Below are positions 54,003 to 63,182 of a stretch of DNA of 64,000 nucleotides, one piece after another. Origin of the DNA: Candidatus Cottocaccamicrobium excrementipullorum. Lineage in GTDB: Bacteria; Bacillota; Clostridia; Lachnospirales; Lachnospiraceae. The notes under the pieces were generated by a model. The model worked only from the letters and a program-made list of their open reading frames with translations, searched no databases and was not told where the DNA came from. Position 1 is the stretch's first letter. Every line of letters starts with the position of its first letter. The position numbers were made by a program, and so were the translations under genes. The stretch is from contig DVFL01000017.1 in assembly GCA_018713255.1 (NCBI GenBank), positions 1 to 64,000 on the forward strand. Direction: 5' to 3'.

Positions 54003-54635
54003 ATGAATTTGACGAGATGCAGCAACGGACATTATTATGATGCAGATACTTATGCATCCTGCCCCCACTGCTCAGGCGGAGGTGCGGCAGAGAACAAGAC
54101 GATTTCCTATGATGGGGGGCAGACCCAGAGTCTTGCGGAAACCATGGATTTGGACAGTTTTTCTCAGAAACCAAGCAGCCCAGAGGGCAGCATGATATCA
54201 CCGCAGCCTTCAGGAAATTTTGACTTAGACGATGCCAAGACGGTAAGCATTTATCAGAGCAAAAAGGTGGAAACAGCTCAGATGGCTCCGATTGTAGGCT
54301 GGCTGGTGTGTACCAAGGGAAAGTTCTATGGTCAGGATTTCCGGCTGAAGAGCGGACGGAATTTTATCGGCCGGGGGGCAGATATGGATGTATGTTTGGC
54401 TGGAGAGAGCACGGTGTCCAGAGATCGTCATGCTACCATTATTCATGAGCCGAGACAGAATATTTTTATTGCCCAGCCGGGAGAGTCCAGAGAGCTGTTT
54501 TATGTAAATGGCAATGTGGTTCTGGCGCCGGTGCAGTTAAAGAAAAACGATATCTTGCAGATTGGAAATGTGCAGCTGATGCTGATTCCCTGCTGCGATG
54601 ATGCATTTAACTGGAAAGAAGAAACTGAGGAATAA
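54003..54635 (+). CDS. Cytoplasmic zinc-ribbon / FHA protein
   Basis: The 210-residue protein begins RCSNGHYYDADTYASCPHC (Cys at about 6, 20, 23 and His at 10), which looks like a small zinc-binding knuckle. A low-complexity Ser/Thr/Asp linker with possible phospho-sites follows (about 25-95, ETMDLD, DDAKTVS). The C-terminal FHA domain is at about 97-197 (FIGRGADMDV, VSRDRHATI, VNGNVV). FHA domains read phosphothreonine. The linker threonines could be targets of the operon's kinases, as with GarA/FhaA-type proteins. The start at 54003 follows AAGGAGACGGGG. The protein at 56519 has the same plan. Confidence 0.82.
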   Translation: MNLTRCSNGHYYDADTYASCPHCSGGGAAENKTISYDGGQTQSLAETMDLDSFSQKPSSPEGSMISPQPSGNFDLDDAKTVSIYQSKKVETAQMAPIVGWLVCTKGKFYGQDFRLKSGRNFIGRGADMDVCLAGESTVSRDRHATIIHEPRQNIFIAQPGESRELFYVNGNVVLAPVQLKKNDILQIGNVQLMLIPCCDDAFNWKEETEE

Positions 54636-54653
54636 GGATATAGGAGGAAACTT

Positions 54654-55622
54654 ATGAAAAAGCGGATGAAAAAAGGTCTGGCTGCCGCTGCTGCGCTGTT
54701 GGCAATGGCTGCTCTGACTGGATGTGCGGCTGCATCGAACCCTGGGGATCTTCAGAGAATGGGAATGGAAATACAGGAATCCATCAGTACCTTCGGCGGT
54801 CTTTTGATGGTGCTGGGACTGGCATTTTCTCTGATCCCTTATTTTGTGGAAGGTTATGCCATTATGTGTACTGGGCATAAGGCCAAGGTGGAAGGCGACT
54901 TTATGCCTTTTATTCCCATTGCCCGCCAGATTTATCAGATGCGCATTGCAGACTGCCCTATTTGGTACATATTCTTCTTTGAATACACCACCATTACGGT
55001 GTGCACCGTGGGACTGATTTGCTTCCTGCTGTTTATGCTGACGAAGAGCTTTGTGATTATCACGGTTCTGATTATCATTTATATTCTGGCCAATATGGTG
55101 TTTACCTTCCTGTATTACCAGAAATATTATAAAGTTTTCGGCTTTAATCCGAATACCGCATGGATGAATATTATTCCTACCTTCGGCGTAGTGGCTCTGG
55201 TGTTCTCCATGCTGATCGCCTTCTCCAACGATATCCACTACGGCAATTATGTGGATCCCAAGAAACTTCCCAAGAGTCCGGGAAATAAGGAAAAAGGCGG
55301 ACAAAAAGGCGTGATCGTAGGTGTTTCTGGAAAGTACGAGAACGCCAGCTTTGATATGGAAGATGGAGCTGAGCTGATTTTCGGCCGGTCCCCACAGGAG
55401 GCGAATATTGTGTTCGATCAGGTGCATGCGGATGTGAGTCGGAAGCACTGCTCGGTGCGGTTTGACGGAAGAAATAATCAGTATGTTGTGACGGATTTCT
55501 CGGCTACGGGAACCTTTACCAGCGAAGGCGTCCGTCTGGAGAAAAACCAGCCTACGCAGCTGTCCCGGGGCACGGTGATTTACTTAGGCGGCAGCAAGCA
55601 GAATGCTTTCCGCTTGAATTAA
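54654..55622 (+). CDS. Membrane FHA protein (possible lipoprotein signal, DUF5684-like core)
   Basis: This 322-residue protein has an N-terminal signal or first helix with a lipobox-like LTGCAAA (Cys near 24), then four or five transmembrane helices (about 45-200) including a tightly packed run VCTVGLICFLLFMLT. A C-terminal FHA domain follows (about 222-320, LIFGRSPQEANIVF, VSRKHCSVRF, GTFTSEGVRL). The FHA domain must be cytoplasmic, so the Cys may simply be part of a first transmembrane helix. It would place a phospho-reader at the membrane. AGGAGGAAAC precedes the ATG, 18 bp after the first gene of the operon. Confidence 0.8.
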   Translation: MKKRMKKGLAAAAALLAMAALTGCAAASNPGDLQRMGMEIQESISTFGGLLMVLGLAFSLIPYFVEGYAIMCTGHKAKVEGDFMPFIPIARQIYQMRIADCPIWYIFFFEYTTITVCTVGLICFLLFMLTKSFVIITVLIIIYILANMVFTFLYYQKYYKVFGFNPNTAWMNIIPTFGVVALVFSMLIAFSNDIHYGNYVDPKKLPKSPGNKEKGGQKGVIVGVSGKYENASFDMEDGAELIFGRSPQEANIVFDQVHADVSRKHCSVRFDGRNNQYVVTDFSATGTFTSEGVRLEKNQPTQLSRGTVIYLGGSKQNAFRLN

Positions 55623-55746
55623 GACAAGCAGGATAGACAGGCCGGCGGGACAGGTTTAAAGGGATTTAGACTGACTCGGCGGCCTGTTCTGCGATGGGAA
55701 CAGGAAAACAGGCTGAAGGCACAGCCGGAAAGGATGATGGAAGTCC

Positions 55747-56469
55747 ATGGTTTCTTACCATTTGTTCAGCAACCCGGGGGGAAGAGAAAATAACGAGGAC
55801 TATGTGGGAATGTATCAGAATGGACAGTCCTGGTGTTTTGTTTTGGCTGACGGCCTGGGCGGTCACGGAAAAGGAGAGGTGGCGTCTAAACTGGCGGTAG
55901 AGGCTGCGATAAAAGAGTTTGCTCTTCGTGGTCCTGGGGAGGAGACGCTGAAAGCATCTTTTGATCAGGCCCAGAGAGCGATTCTGGAAGGGCAGAGAGA
56001 GGATTATCGGGCCAGAGACATGAAAACCACGCTGGTGATTCTCCATGTCAGCGAGAATCAGCTGTGGTGGGGGCATATCGGAGACAGCCGCCTTTATTAT
56101 TTTCAGAAGGGGAAGCTCAGGGAGCGGACCTTGGATCACAGCGTTCCCCAGATGCTGGTGGCGGCAGGACAGCTGAAAGAAAAGCAGATTCGCAATCATC
56201 CGGATCGAAACCGGCTTCTGCGGGTATTAGGAGTAGACTGGGATTCGCCAAAATACCAGATTGCGGAATCCAGGAAGCGGGAAGAGCGCCAGGCATTTCT
56301 TCTGTGCAGTGATGGATTTTGGGAACTGATTGATGAAAAGAAGATGCAGCACTGTCTTAAAAAAGCGTCTTCTCCCAAAGAATGGGCAGAGCTGATGGAA
56401 AGTATTGTAAGAAAAAACGGACAGGGAAAAAACATGGACAATTATTCTGCTGTGACGGTATGGATTTAG
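55747..56469 (+). CDS. PP2C-type Ser/Thr protein phosphatase
   Basis: The 240-residue phosphatase carries all metal-binding motifs of bacterial PP2C enzymes: NNEDYVG, ADGLGGHGKGEVAS, GHIGDSRLYYF, LLCSDGFWE and DNYSAVTV. It would reverse phosphorylation by the kinases encoded downstream. No membrane segment. The ribosome binding site is weak and a 124-bp gap precedes the gene; the gap holds a CCTGTTC/GAACAGG hairpin (55683-55704). A second PP2C is encoded at 60223; having two in one operon suggests distinct targets. Confidence 0.9.
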   Translation: MVSYHLFSNPGGRENNEDYVGMYQNGQSWCFVLADGLGGHGKGEVASKLAVEAAIKEFALRGPGEETLKASFDQAQRAILEGQREDYRARDMKTTLVILHVSENQLWWGHIGDSRLYYFQKGKLRERTLDHSVPQMLVAAGQLKEKQIRNHPDRNRLLRVLGVDWDSPKYQIAESRKREERQAFLLCSDGFWELIDEKKMQHCLKKASSPKEWAELMESIVRKNGQGKNMDNYSAVTVWI

Positions 56470-56518
56470 GAGTTTTAAACCTGCCGGTACGGAAGATAGG
56501 ATAAAGGAGGCATTTGGC

Positions 56519-57163
56519 ATGGCGGTGGTACGCTGCCCTCAGGGTCATTACTATGATGATGAACGTTTTTCCAGCTGCCCTCACTGCGGCATTTTTGCTC
56601 CGGGGAAAAATTCGGAAGAATCTGGACATGGGCCGGAGAAAGAAAAGCGGAGAGGGATTTTTGGCTGGCTGGACAGAGAGAAAACCGTGGCTTATTCCTC
56701 TGGAAAAGAGAAAGAGCGTCAGGGAGAATCAGATCGGACCATTGCCCTGGAGAAGGCAGCTGAGACAGATGACCAGGTGAGGACTGTAGGAATCTTTTCT
56801 GGAGCAAAGGGGAATGATTACGTTACCGGTTGGCTGGTGTGTGTAGAAGGACCAGAAAAAGGACGAGATTACCGGCTTCATCACGGATTTAACCGGCTGG
56901 GAAGAAGTCTTGAAATGGACTTGCAGGTAAGGGATGATCCGGCCATCAGCCGGGACTGTCATTTTTCTGTGGTATATGATGGAAAGACGAAGACCTTCAG
57001 TGTGGTTCCCGGAAATGCAAGCCTGACCTACTGCAAGGGAAAGCTCCTTTCTCAGCCGGAGATACTGCAGGAAGGAGAGGAAATTACCGCAGGAGGAAGC
57101 CGTTTTGTGTTCGTGCCCTTCTGCAGGGAGGGAAGAGGATGGGAAGAAGAAGGAAAATCTTAG
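56519..57163 (+). CDS. Cytoplasmic zinc-ribbon / FHA protein (second copy)
   Basis: The 214-residue protein has the same layout as the product at 54003. The Cys/His knuckle RCPQGHYYDDERFSSCPHC is followed by a charged linker with threonines (EKTVAYS, DRTIALE), then GWLVC and an FHA domain (about 103-205, RLGRSLEMDL, ISRDCHFSV). In the FHA core the second serine-histidine motif is SRDCH. The two proteins are clearly paralogues but divergent in the linker. AAAGGAGG precedes the ATG. Its 3' end overlaps the vWA gene by 25 bp. Confidence 0.8.
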   Translation: MAVVRCPQGHYYDDERFSSCPHCGIFAPGKNSEESGHGPEKEKRRGIFGWLDREKTVAYSSGKEKERQGESDRTIALEKAAETDDQVRTVGIFSGAKGNDYVTGWLVCVEGPEKGRDYRLHHGFNRLGRSLEMDLQVRDDPAISRDCHFSVVYDGKTKTFSVVPGNASLTYCKGKLLSQPEILQEGEEITAGGSRFVFVPFCREGRGWEEEGKS

Positions 57164-58890
57164 GGCTGGTTTTGGCGATGGTTCTTTATGCCCAGGAGGG
57201 AATGTTGTTTAATGCCTATGGACAGGAGAGCCAGGTGATGGACCAGGAGGAAGAAAGAATTGAGCAGGTCTATGGGAATCTGCCGGAAGTAGTGATGTAT
57301 GCTTCGGGTCTGGAAACTGCAGATGTTCAGGAGGCAGAGGCTTATTTGGCAGGAGAGAAACTTTCTCTGATCAATACCGGCGTTTTTTCAGAACTGGATG
57401 AGGGGATATATTATTATGTGCTTTTGGATATTTCCGGTTCAATTCCGGACCGATATTTTTCTGGAATTAAAGAAGGAATTTTAAATCTGCAAAACAGCCT
57501 TGGGGAGAAAGACAGGCTGGTTTTATGCACCTTTGGAGAGACGGTGGCCCTGGCGGCAGACGGTTTTCAGACGCCGGGGGAACTGGAAGAGATTCTGGCG
57601 GCACTGGACAACGGGGATCAGAAAACTCTTCTGTTTGAAGGAATTGACAGAGCGGCGTCTCTTGCTTCTCAGGTGACGGGAGAGCAGTGCCGTCGGAAGG
57701 TGCTGGCAGTGATTTCTGACGGGGAAGACATTGCCGTGGGAAAGAAGATGGCAGAGGAAGCTCAGGAAACCTTAAAGGAAACTGGACTCCCGGCATATGC
57801 CTTTGCCATTCGGGATACGGCTTCCGCCAATATCAACAGTTTTGGTCAGTTTGCCAGAACTTCCGGCGGTGATCTGACAACCTTTACTTCAGATCAGGGC
57901 CCCAAGATATTGACGGACTTGGCTGCAGAGCTTCAGCAGGATGTTTATGGGGAATATGAAGCTGCTTCCAATGTAGTGACTAATCAGGAGGAGACGTTCA
58001 GTCTGAAATTTCCAGATGGCAGAGTGATGACCAGACCGGTGATGAATGTACACTGGATTCCAGATGAAGAGGCTCCTTATCTGGTTCAGGGAGAACGAAT
58101 CGGCCAGCGGCAGATCAGGCTGACCTTCAGTGAACCGATGGCAGGACTGGAGGGAGCTGCCAATTATCAGGTGGCGTATGAAGGAGAACCGGTGGGCGTA
58201 ACGGGAGTAGCTTACGACCGGGAGGATAATACCCAGGTAACCTTGACTCTGGAAGAAGAGGTGAAAAACGGCACTTATTCTATCGGCTGCTCCAATATTA
58301 CAGATGTTTCCATGGAAAAAAATCCTTTGTCAGGAAATCTTTCAGTGGAAATTACTTCTGTCCCGGAACCAGAGACGGAGCCGGAAGCGGAGACGGAGGC
58401 TGTGCCGCCGGAAAACTATACCGGAGTGTTGTTTTTGCTGTTTGCGGCGGTGGTGGCGCTGGCTGTTGTGCTGGCTGTGCGGGCCGGCAAGAAAAAGCCA
58501 AAGGATGATGAGTCCAAAGGTGCAGGAAAACCGGAGGAGACGAACTTGCGCCCAGACGATTTCAAACAGCATGTAAAGATGGAGCCAGGAGATCGGCTTC
58601 CTGTGGAAGCAGTTATCTCCGTTAATGGAAGAAAACCGGTGAAAACTTTATGGCAGCTGGAAAAGAGTCTGATTGTGGGCAGAGCTTCCATCTGTGACGT
58701 CTACTTTGATGATGGGCAGATGTCCAGGCAGCATTTTTGCCTGGAGAGAGAGGGGAAAAATATACTGATTTCCGATCTGCAGTCCACCAATGGAACCAGC
58801 GTAAATGGAATTGCCGTGGGGCAGAAGCGGCGGCTTTCTCCCGGGGATGTGATTGAAGCTGGTTCAGTAAAGATTACAGTCAGGTGGTGA
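57139..58890 (+). CDS. Exported vWA-domain protein with transmembrane helix and cytoplasmic FHA domain
   Basis: This 583-residue protein spans the membrane. It has a signal peptide (about 1-28), then a von Willebrand A domain (about 90-275) with MIDAS motif LLDISGS and the later SDGED. A beta-sandwich (SbsA/Big-like, about 310-410) and a Pro/Glu linker follow. A transmembrane helix lies near 430-452 (GVLFLLFAAVVALAVVLAV). A cytoplasmic FHA domain ends the protein (about 495-583: IVGRASICDV, MSRQHFCL, STNGTSVNG). It could couple an outside ligand or protein complex to inside phospho-signals. This combination is uncommon. Translation is probably coupled to the preceding gene. Confidence 0.85.
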   Translation: MGRRRKILGLVLAMVLYAQEGMLFNAYGQESQVMDQEEERIEQVYGNLPEVVMYASGLETADVQEAEAYLAGEKLSLINTGVFSELDEGIYYYVLLDISGSIPDRYFSGIKEGILNLQNSLGEKDRLVLCTFGETVALAADGFQTPGELEEILAALDNGDQKTLLFEGIDRAASLASQVTGEQCRRKVLAVISDGEDIAVGKKMAEEAQETLKETGLPAYAFAIRDTASANINSFGQFARTSGGDLTTFTSDQGPKILTDLAAELQQDVYGEYEAASNVVTNQEETFSLKFPDGRVMTRPVMNVHWIPDEEAPYLVQGERIGQRQIRLTFSEPMAGLEGAANYQVAYEGEPVGVTGVAYDREDNTQVTLTLEEEVKNGTYSIGCSNITDVSMEKNPLSGNLSVEITSVPEPETEPEAETEAVPPENYTGVLFLLFAAVVALAVVLAVRAGKKKPKDDESKGAGKPEETNLRPDDFKQHVKMEPGDRLPVEAVISVNGRKPVKTLWQLEKSLIVGRASICDVYFDDGQMSRQHFCLEREGKNILISDLQSTNGTSVNGIAVGQKRRLSPGDVIEAGSVKITVRW

Positions 58891-58894
58891 GATC

Positions 58895-60208
58895 ATGGAA
58901 CGGTGTCCTAACTGCTTTGCGCCAGGATATCAGCAAGGAGGATGCAGCCGCTGTGGATTTCAGGCGGCCTACGACAAGCGGAGCCCCAGAGTTTTGCCTG
59001 CGGGAACGGTTCTGGCCGGCAGGTATTATCTGGGACGGCTGCTGGGAGAGGGCGGATTCGGAATTACTTATAAGGCTTGGGACCTTAAGACGTCTGTCCT
59101 GTGCGCGGTCAAGGAATACGCACCTAACGGCATTACCTGGAGAGGAGCGGACAAGCGGCGGCTGGTGTTGGGAAAGTCTGAGGACGAGAAGCCTTATCAG
59201 GCTGGTCTGCATCGGTTTATGGAAGAAGCACAGATCTTAAGCCGTTTGGAACAGATTCCCTCTGTGGTAGATATTACATATAGCTTCCAGGAGAATAATA
59301 CCGCGTATTTCGTCATGGAATTTCTGGACGGGGCAGATTTAAAACAAATTGTGAAAGCTTCTAAAGGAAGACTTCCTGTGGAAGAAGTGACGGATATTAT
59401 TCTTCAGGTAGCCCTTTCTATGGATGTCATTCACACGAAAACAAAGATCATTCACCGGGATATCAGCCCGGACAACATTTATATTACTCGGGATAAGAAG
59501 GTAAAGCTCATTGATTTCGGAAGTGCAAAGCAGACGATAACAGGAGCGGCGGGAGGACTTTCTGTACTGGTTAAGCCGGGATTTGCGCCGCCGGAACAGT
59601 TCTCTTCTCAAATGGTTCAGGGAAGCTATACGGATGTATATGCTTTAGCAGCCACCTATTATTATGCTCTGACTGGACAGATGATTCCCACAGCCCAGGA
59701 GAGACTTGCCGGCGCTAACTATGTTCCCTTAAAGCAGATGAACCTGGGAATCCTAGAAAGCGTCTCCGATGCAGTGGATCAGGCCCTTGCCCTAAATATC
59801 AGCCAGAGAACCCAGACTATGCAGGCTTTCATCCGGGGGATTGCACCGGCAGCAGGAAGGCGGCAGCAGGTGAGAAGGAAAACCGCATTTGTTCGAGTGG
59901 TAAAGGGACCGGAGGCAGGACTGCACTGGACGCTTGTGCCGGGCCAGGAAGTGACCATAGGACGTTCAGATACAGAAGCACAGCTGAGGCTCAGACAGCC
60001 TGAGGATGTGAGCCGGGTTCACTGCCGGATTACCTGGATGCCGGAAAGAGGAAAATTCAGGATTCAGGATTTATCGACTTATGGAACCTATTATCAAGGC
60101 CGGCGGCTGAATAAGGGCGTGCTTTACGAGGTGAGTCCCCCGGCCAGGCTGATGCTGGCCAGTGCAGTCTGTGTGATTGAGCTTGGGGTAAGGGAGGAAA
60201 ATCAATAA
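58895..60208 (+). CDS. Ser/Thr protein kinase with N-terminal zinc ribbon and C-terminal FHA domain
   Basis: The 437-residue protein starts with CPNC...CSRC (about residues 4-20), a likely zinc ribbon. The kinase domain (about 42-315) has GEGGFGITYKAW, lysine in CAVKEYAP, IIHRDISPDNIYI, LIDFGSAK, and an activation segment ending APPEQF; it looks active. The FHA domain (about 335-432) has VTIGRSDTEA, VSRVHCRI and STYGTYYQG. There is no membrane segment. Kinase and reader in one chain could bind its own phosphorylated form or an FHA partner. It starts 4 bp after the vWA gene. Confidence 0.9.
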   Translation: MERCPNCFAPGYQQGGCSRCGFQAAYDKRSPRVLPAGTVLAGRYYLGRLLGEGGFGITYKAWDLKTSVLCAVKEYAPNGITWRGADKRRLVLGKSEDEKPYQAGLHRFMEEAQILSRLEQIPSVVDITYSFQENNTAYFVMEFLDGADLKQIVKASKGRLPVEEVTDIILQVALSMDVIHTKTKIIHRDISPDNIYITRDKKVKLIDFGSAKQTITGAAGGLSVLVKPGFAPPEQFSSQMVQGSYTDVYALAATYYYALTGQMIPTAQERLAGANYVPLKQMNLGILESVSDAVDQALALNISQRTQTMQAFIRGIAPAAGRRQQVRRKTAFVRVVKGPEAGLHWTLVPGQEVTIGRSDTEAQLRLRQPEDVSRVHCRITWMPERGKFRIQDLSTYGTYYQGRRLNKGVLYEVSPPARLMLASAVCVIELGVREENQ

Positions 60209-60222
60209 GGTTGGAGTATGGT

Positions 60223-61032
60223 ATGAATTGCAGGATAGAGCAGAAAGAGAGAAATCTCTGGTATGAGACGGGAATCAGCAGCATTATCGGAACCCGAAGC
60301 TACCAGCAGGATTTTGCTTATCTTTATACAGATGATCAGGATCTGGCGGCCCTGGTGTGTGATGGAATGGGCGGACTGGAGGGGGGAGAAAAGGCCAGCC
60401 GGGCGGCGGCGGAAACCTTTGCCCGGGATCTTCGGGAAGGCGGGCCGGGGGCTAATCTTCCCGGCTTTCTCCAACGGGAAGCCAAGCGGATGGATAAGGC
60501 GGTAAGCGGCTTAAAAAACGCCGGCGGAAAGCCTTTAAAAGCAGGAAGCACCATGGTTGGCGTATACTGCAGAAAAAATCTTCTTTACTGGGTGTCAGTA
60601 GGAGACAGCAGGATTTATATCATCCGGGGCGGACAGATCGTCAGGCAGACCAGGGATCATAATTATCGGCTTTTGCTGAAGGAACAGCTGAGCGCGGGGC
60701 AGATCAGCCAGGAGTTTTATGATCAGGAGGAAAAAACACCTCAGGCAGAGGCGCTGATCAGCTTTCTGGGAATGGACGGTCTGCGGGTCATTGACGGCAA
60801 GCAGCAGGCCATTTCTCTGCTTCCAGGAGATATTGTTCTTTTATGCAGCGATGGGGTTTATAAAAGTCTGACGGACAGTCAGATCCATGCCATGGTCAGG
60901 GATAATGATATTGATATGAATATTGCGGCAGACAGATTAACGGCCATGGCTCTTCGCTACGGAGTGAAGGGCCAGGATAATACCACCGTGATTCTGCTGC
61001 GGTACCGGGAAGAACAGGAGGGGGAGGAATGA
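60223..61032 (+). CDS. PP2C-type Ser/Thr protein phosphatase (second copy)
   Basis: This 269-residue PP2C phosphatase has CDGMGGLEGGEKASRAAA, VGDSRIYII, LLCSDGVYKSLTD and QDNTTVILL, so its metal sites are intact. It differs from the phosphatase at 55747 by a longer N-terminus and an insert rich in Gly and Lys (about 75-110). I prefer the ATG at 60223 (GGAG 6 bp upstream); a TTG at 60211 in frame is the alternative. Its stop overlaps the next kinase's start (ATGA). The cluster order kinase-phosphatase-kinase is typical of reversible Ser/Thr switches. Confidence 0.9.
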   Translation: MNCRIEQKERNLWYETGISSIIGTRSYQQDFAYLYTDDQDLAALVCDGMGGLEGGEKASRAAAETFARDLREGGPGANLPGFLQREAKRMDKAVSGLKNAGGKPLKAGSTMVGVYCRKNLLYWVSVGDSRIYIIRGGQIVRQTRDHNYRLLLKEQLSAGQISQEFYDQEEKTPQAEALISFLGMDGLRVIDGKQQAISLLPGDIVLLCSDGVYKSLTDSQIHAMVRDNDIDMNIAADRLTAMALRYGVKGQDNTTVILLRYREEQEGEE

Positions 61033-63182
61033 TCCGCTGTTTAAATTGCATGAATATGTTTGACGAGGTGTATGGGGTATGCCCTCACTGCGGTTTTATT
61101 CCAGGTTCACCGCCTAAGGAGGCTTATCATTTGTTTCCGGGCACCGTACTTAAGGACCGTTATATTGTGGGAACCACAGTGGGCTTCGGCGGCTTCGGCA
61201 TCACTTACCGGGCCTGGGACAGCAGGCTTGACAAGATGGTGGCCATAAAAGAATTTTATCCCAACGGCCTGGTAAACCGGGTTCCGGGGGAAAAGACGGT
61301 GATTATCTATTCCGGCAGCCGGGCCAATGAATTCGAGGGAGGAAAACAGCGGTTCCTGGCGGAAGCCCGGAATATGGCGAAATTTAACACCCATCCCAAT
61401 ATTGTAAACGTTTATGAATTTTTCGAGGAAAATAATACGGCCTACATCGCCATGGAATTTTTAAACGGCATGTCCTTTAAGCAGTTTATCGCGGAGCGTG
61501 GAGGACGGGTGGACTGGCAGACGGCGGTGCAGGTGGTGCTGTCGGTACTGGACGGCCTTAAGGAAATTCACCGGGCGAAAATCATCCACCGGGATGTGAG
61601 TCCGGATAATATTTTCCTGGTGCCCACGGGGCAGGGAAACAATGATTATAAGGTGAAGCTGATTGACTTCGGCGCCGCCAGGTTCGCCAGCGGCCAGGAG
61701 GAAAAAACCTTATCCATTATTTTAAAACCCGGGTACGCGCCGCCGGAACAGTACAGAAGTAAAAGCCGGCAGGGTCCCTGGACAGATCTTTATGCTGTGG
61801 GAGCAGTGCTTTACCGGGCAGTGACAGGCATAATGCCGGATGAATCGGTGAACCGTATGGTGGAGGATCATCTGCGGCCGCCGAAAGAGGTGGTGCCGGA
61901 AATTCCCCAGTATTTAAGCGACAGCATTATGCGGGCCATGGCATTAAATCAGGAGCTTCGCTTTCAGAATGTAGATCAGTTTAGGGAGGCCATTCAGCAG
62001 AAGACTAAGGTCCGCACCGTGGAAGGGGAGCTTAAGCGGAGGAAGGTTCTGCGGGGAGTAAGCATCGGCGGAATTTGCCTGGTGGTGTTAGGAGCGGCCT
62101 TTGCCTGCCGGCAGGTATATGTGGGCAAGCAGCAGGCGCTGTACAACATTGAGGCTCAGGTTCAGATCGCTATGCCGGATTTAAATGGGGAGAAGGAAAA
62201 ACAAGTCAGGGCGGCAGGAAGTCTGGGAAGTGAAGGGGAAGAGGACAGGAGCTTTGCCCTGGAGCCTACGGATTTGATGCTGGAGCAGATGCTGAAAGAG
62301 TATGAAGAAAGTTTTGAAAAGGTTTCGGTAGAGCAGCAGGAGTCCGTTGATCCGAAGGATTATGAAGAGCAGATTCTGGCTCTGGCAGAGGAAGGAAATC
62401 TTCCGGCGGCCTTTGATTCCACTTTTTTATCTCCTGAAGAGGAGACTGCCTGGGCCGATCTGGGAAGCCTGGAGACGGTTTATGACACTATTGACGAGGA
62501 CGCTTATTATTTCTTGGAGGATGAAGAGTTTCAGGCTTATTTCGGACAGGAGAAAAAGCAGATTCCCATCTCTTTCAGCGCTCCGGTGCTGTACGTGAAT
62601 ACTTATCTTGTGCCGGAGGAGGAGATTCCTGAGGAGATCAGGAGCCTGGAGCAGCTGAGCGTGGACGGTGAAGCCAGCTACTGTGTAAGCGCCGTAGACC
62701 GGGAAATGTACAGCCAGGCCTTTGCTGTGCCGGAGAATGGGGAGAATGATCCTTTGTATGAGCCATTCTTTGGAGAAACAGGCGATGATCAATGGGGCTA
62801 CGAGCCGTTTCTGCGGCGGGAAACAGCCTATTATCTGGGCAGCACCGATGACTATGAAGCGGTGCGGGCAAGCCTGGGGGGAATCTATCATATGGTGGTG
62901 CTGAAAGATCTTCAGGAGGAAGGCAAGGTGAAGGGCCGCTTTACTCATTTATGGAGCGTAAGCGGAAGCCTGGAAGGAGAAGCGAAAACGGCAGCGGATA
63001 ACCTAGTGTATTATCTGCTGGGGGAATCGGCCCAGGATGTGTTTAACCTTCAGTATGGAAATGGATTGTCCCTGAATAAAAATATGATGGAAACTTATGT
63101 GGAGGGCAACGACGAGTTTGGAGAGATTAAGGCCAGCTTGGACAGCCTTCAGATGGAATATGGAAGTGAGGGCCGGCAATGA
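61029..63182 (+). CDS. Transmembrane Ser/Thr protein kinase with large extracytoplasmic domain
   Basis: The 717-residue protein has an N-terminal zinc ribbon (CLNCMNMFDEVYGVCPHCGF), an apparently active kinase domain (about 40-315: GFGGFGITYRAW, VAIKEFYP, IIHRDVSPDNIFL, LIDFGAAR, APPEQY), and one transmembrane helix near 342-362 (GVSIGGICLVVLGAAFACR). About 350 residues outside the cell follow, very acidic and without PASTA repeats or any fold I recognise. Topology is that of PknB-type receptor kinases but with a new sensor domain. It overlaps neighbours by 4 bp on both sides. Confidence 0.9.
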   Translation: MIRCLNCMNMFDEVYGVCPHCGFIPGSPPKEAYHLFPGTVLKDRYIVGTTVGFGGFGITYRAWDSRLDKMVAIKEFYPNGLVNRVPGEKTVIIYSGSRANEFEGGKQRFLAEARNMAKFNTHPNIVNVYEFFEENNTAYIAMEFLNGMSFKQFIAERGGRVDWQTAVQVVLSVLDGLKEIHRAKIIHRDVSPDNIFLVPTGQGNNDYKVKLIDFGAARFASGQEEKTLSIILKPGYAPPEQYRSKSRQGPWTDLYAVGAVLYRAVTGIMPDESVNRMVEDHLRPPKEVVPEIPQYLSDSIMRAMALNQELRFQNVDQFREAIQQKTKVRTVEGELKRRKVLRGVSIGGICLVVLGAAFACRQVYVGKQQALYNIEAQVQIAMPDLNGEKEKQVRAAGSLGSEGEEDRSFALEPTDLMLEQMLKEYEESFEKVSVEQQESVDPKDYEEQILALAEEGNLPAAFDSTFLSPEEETAWADLGSLETVYDTIDEDAYYFLEDEEFQAYFGQEKKQIPISFSAPVLYVNTYLVPEEEIPEEIRSLEQLSVDGEASYCVSAVDREMYSQAFAVPENGENDPLYEPFFGETGDDQWGYEPFLRRETAYYLGSTDDYEAVRASLGGIYHMVVLKDLQEEGKVKGRFTHLWSVSGSLEGEAKTAADNLVYYLLGESAQDVFNLQYGNGLSLNKNMMETYVEGNDEFGEIKASLDSLQMEYGSEGRQ

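Noticed and set aside
54537-55448. 303-codon frame on the minus strand
   Set aside because: Antisense to the FHA and membrane-FHA genes, which have clear domains and ribosome binding sites; the antisense product is His/Gln-rich and unrecognisable.
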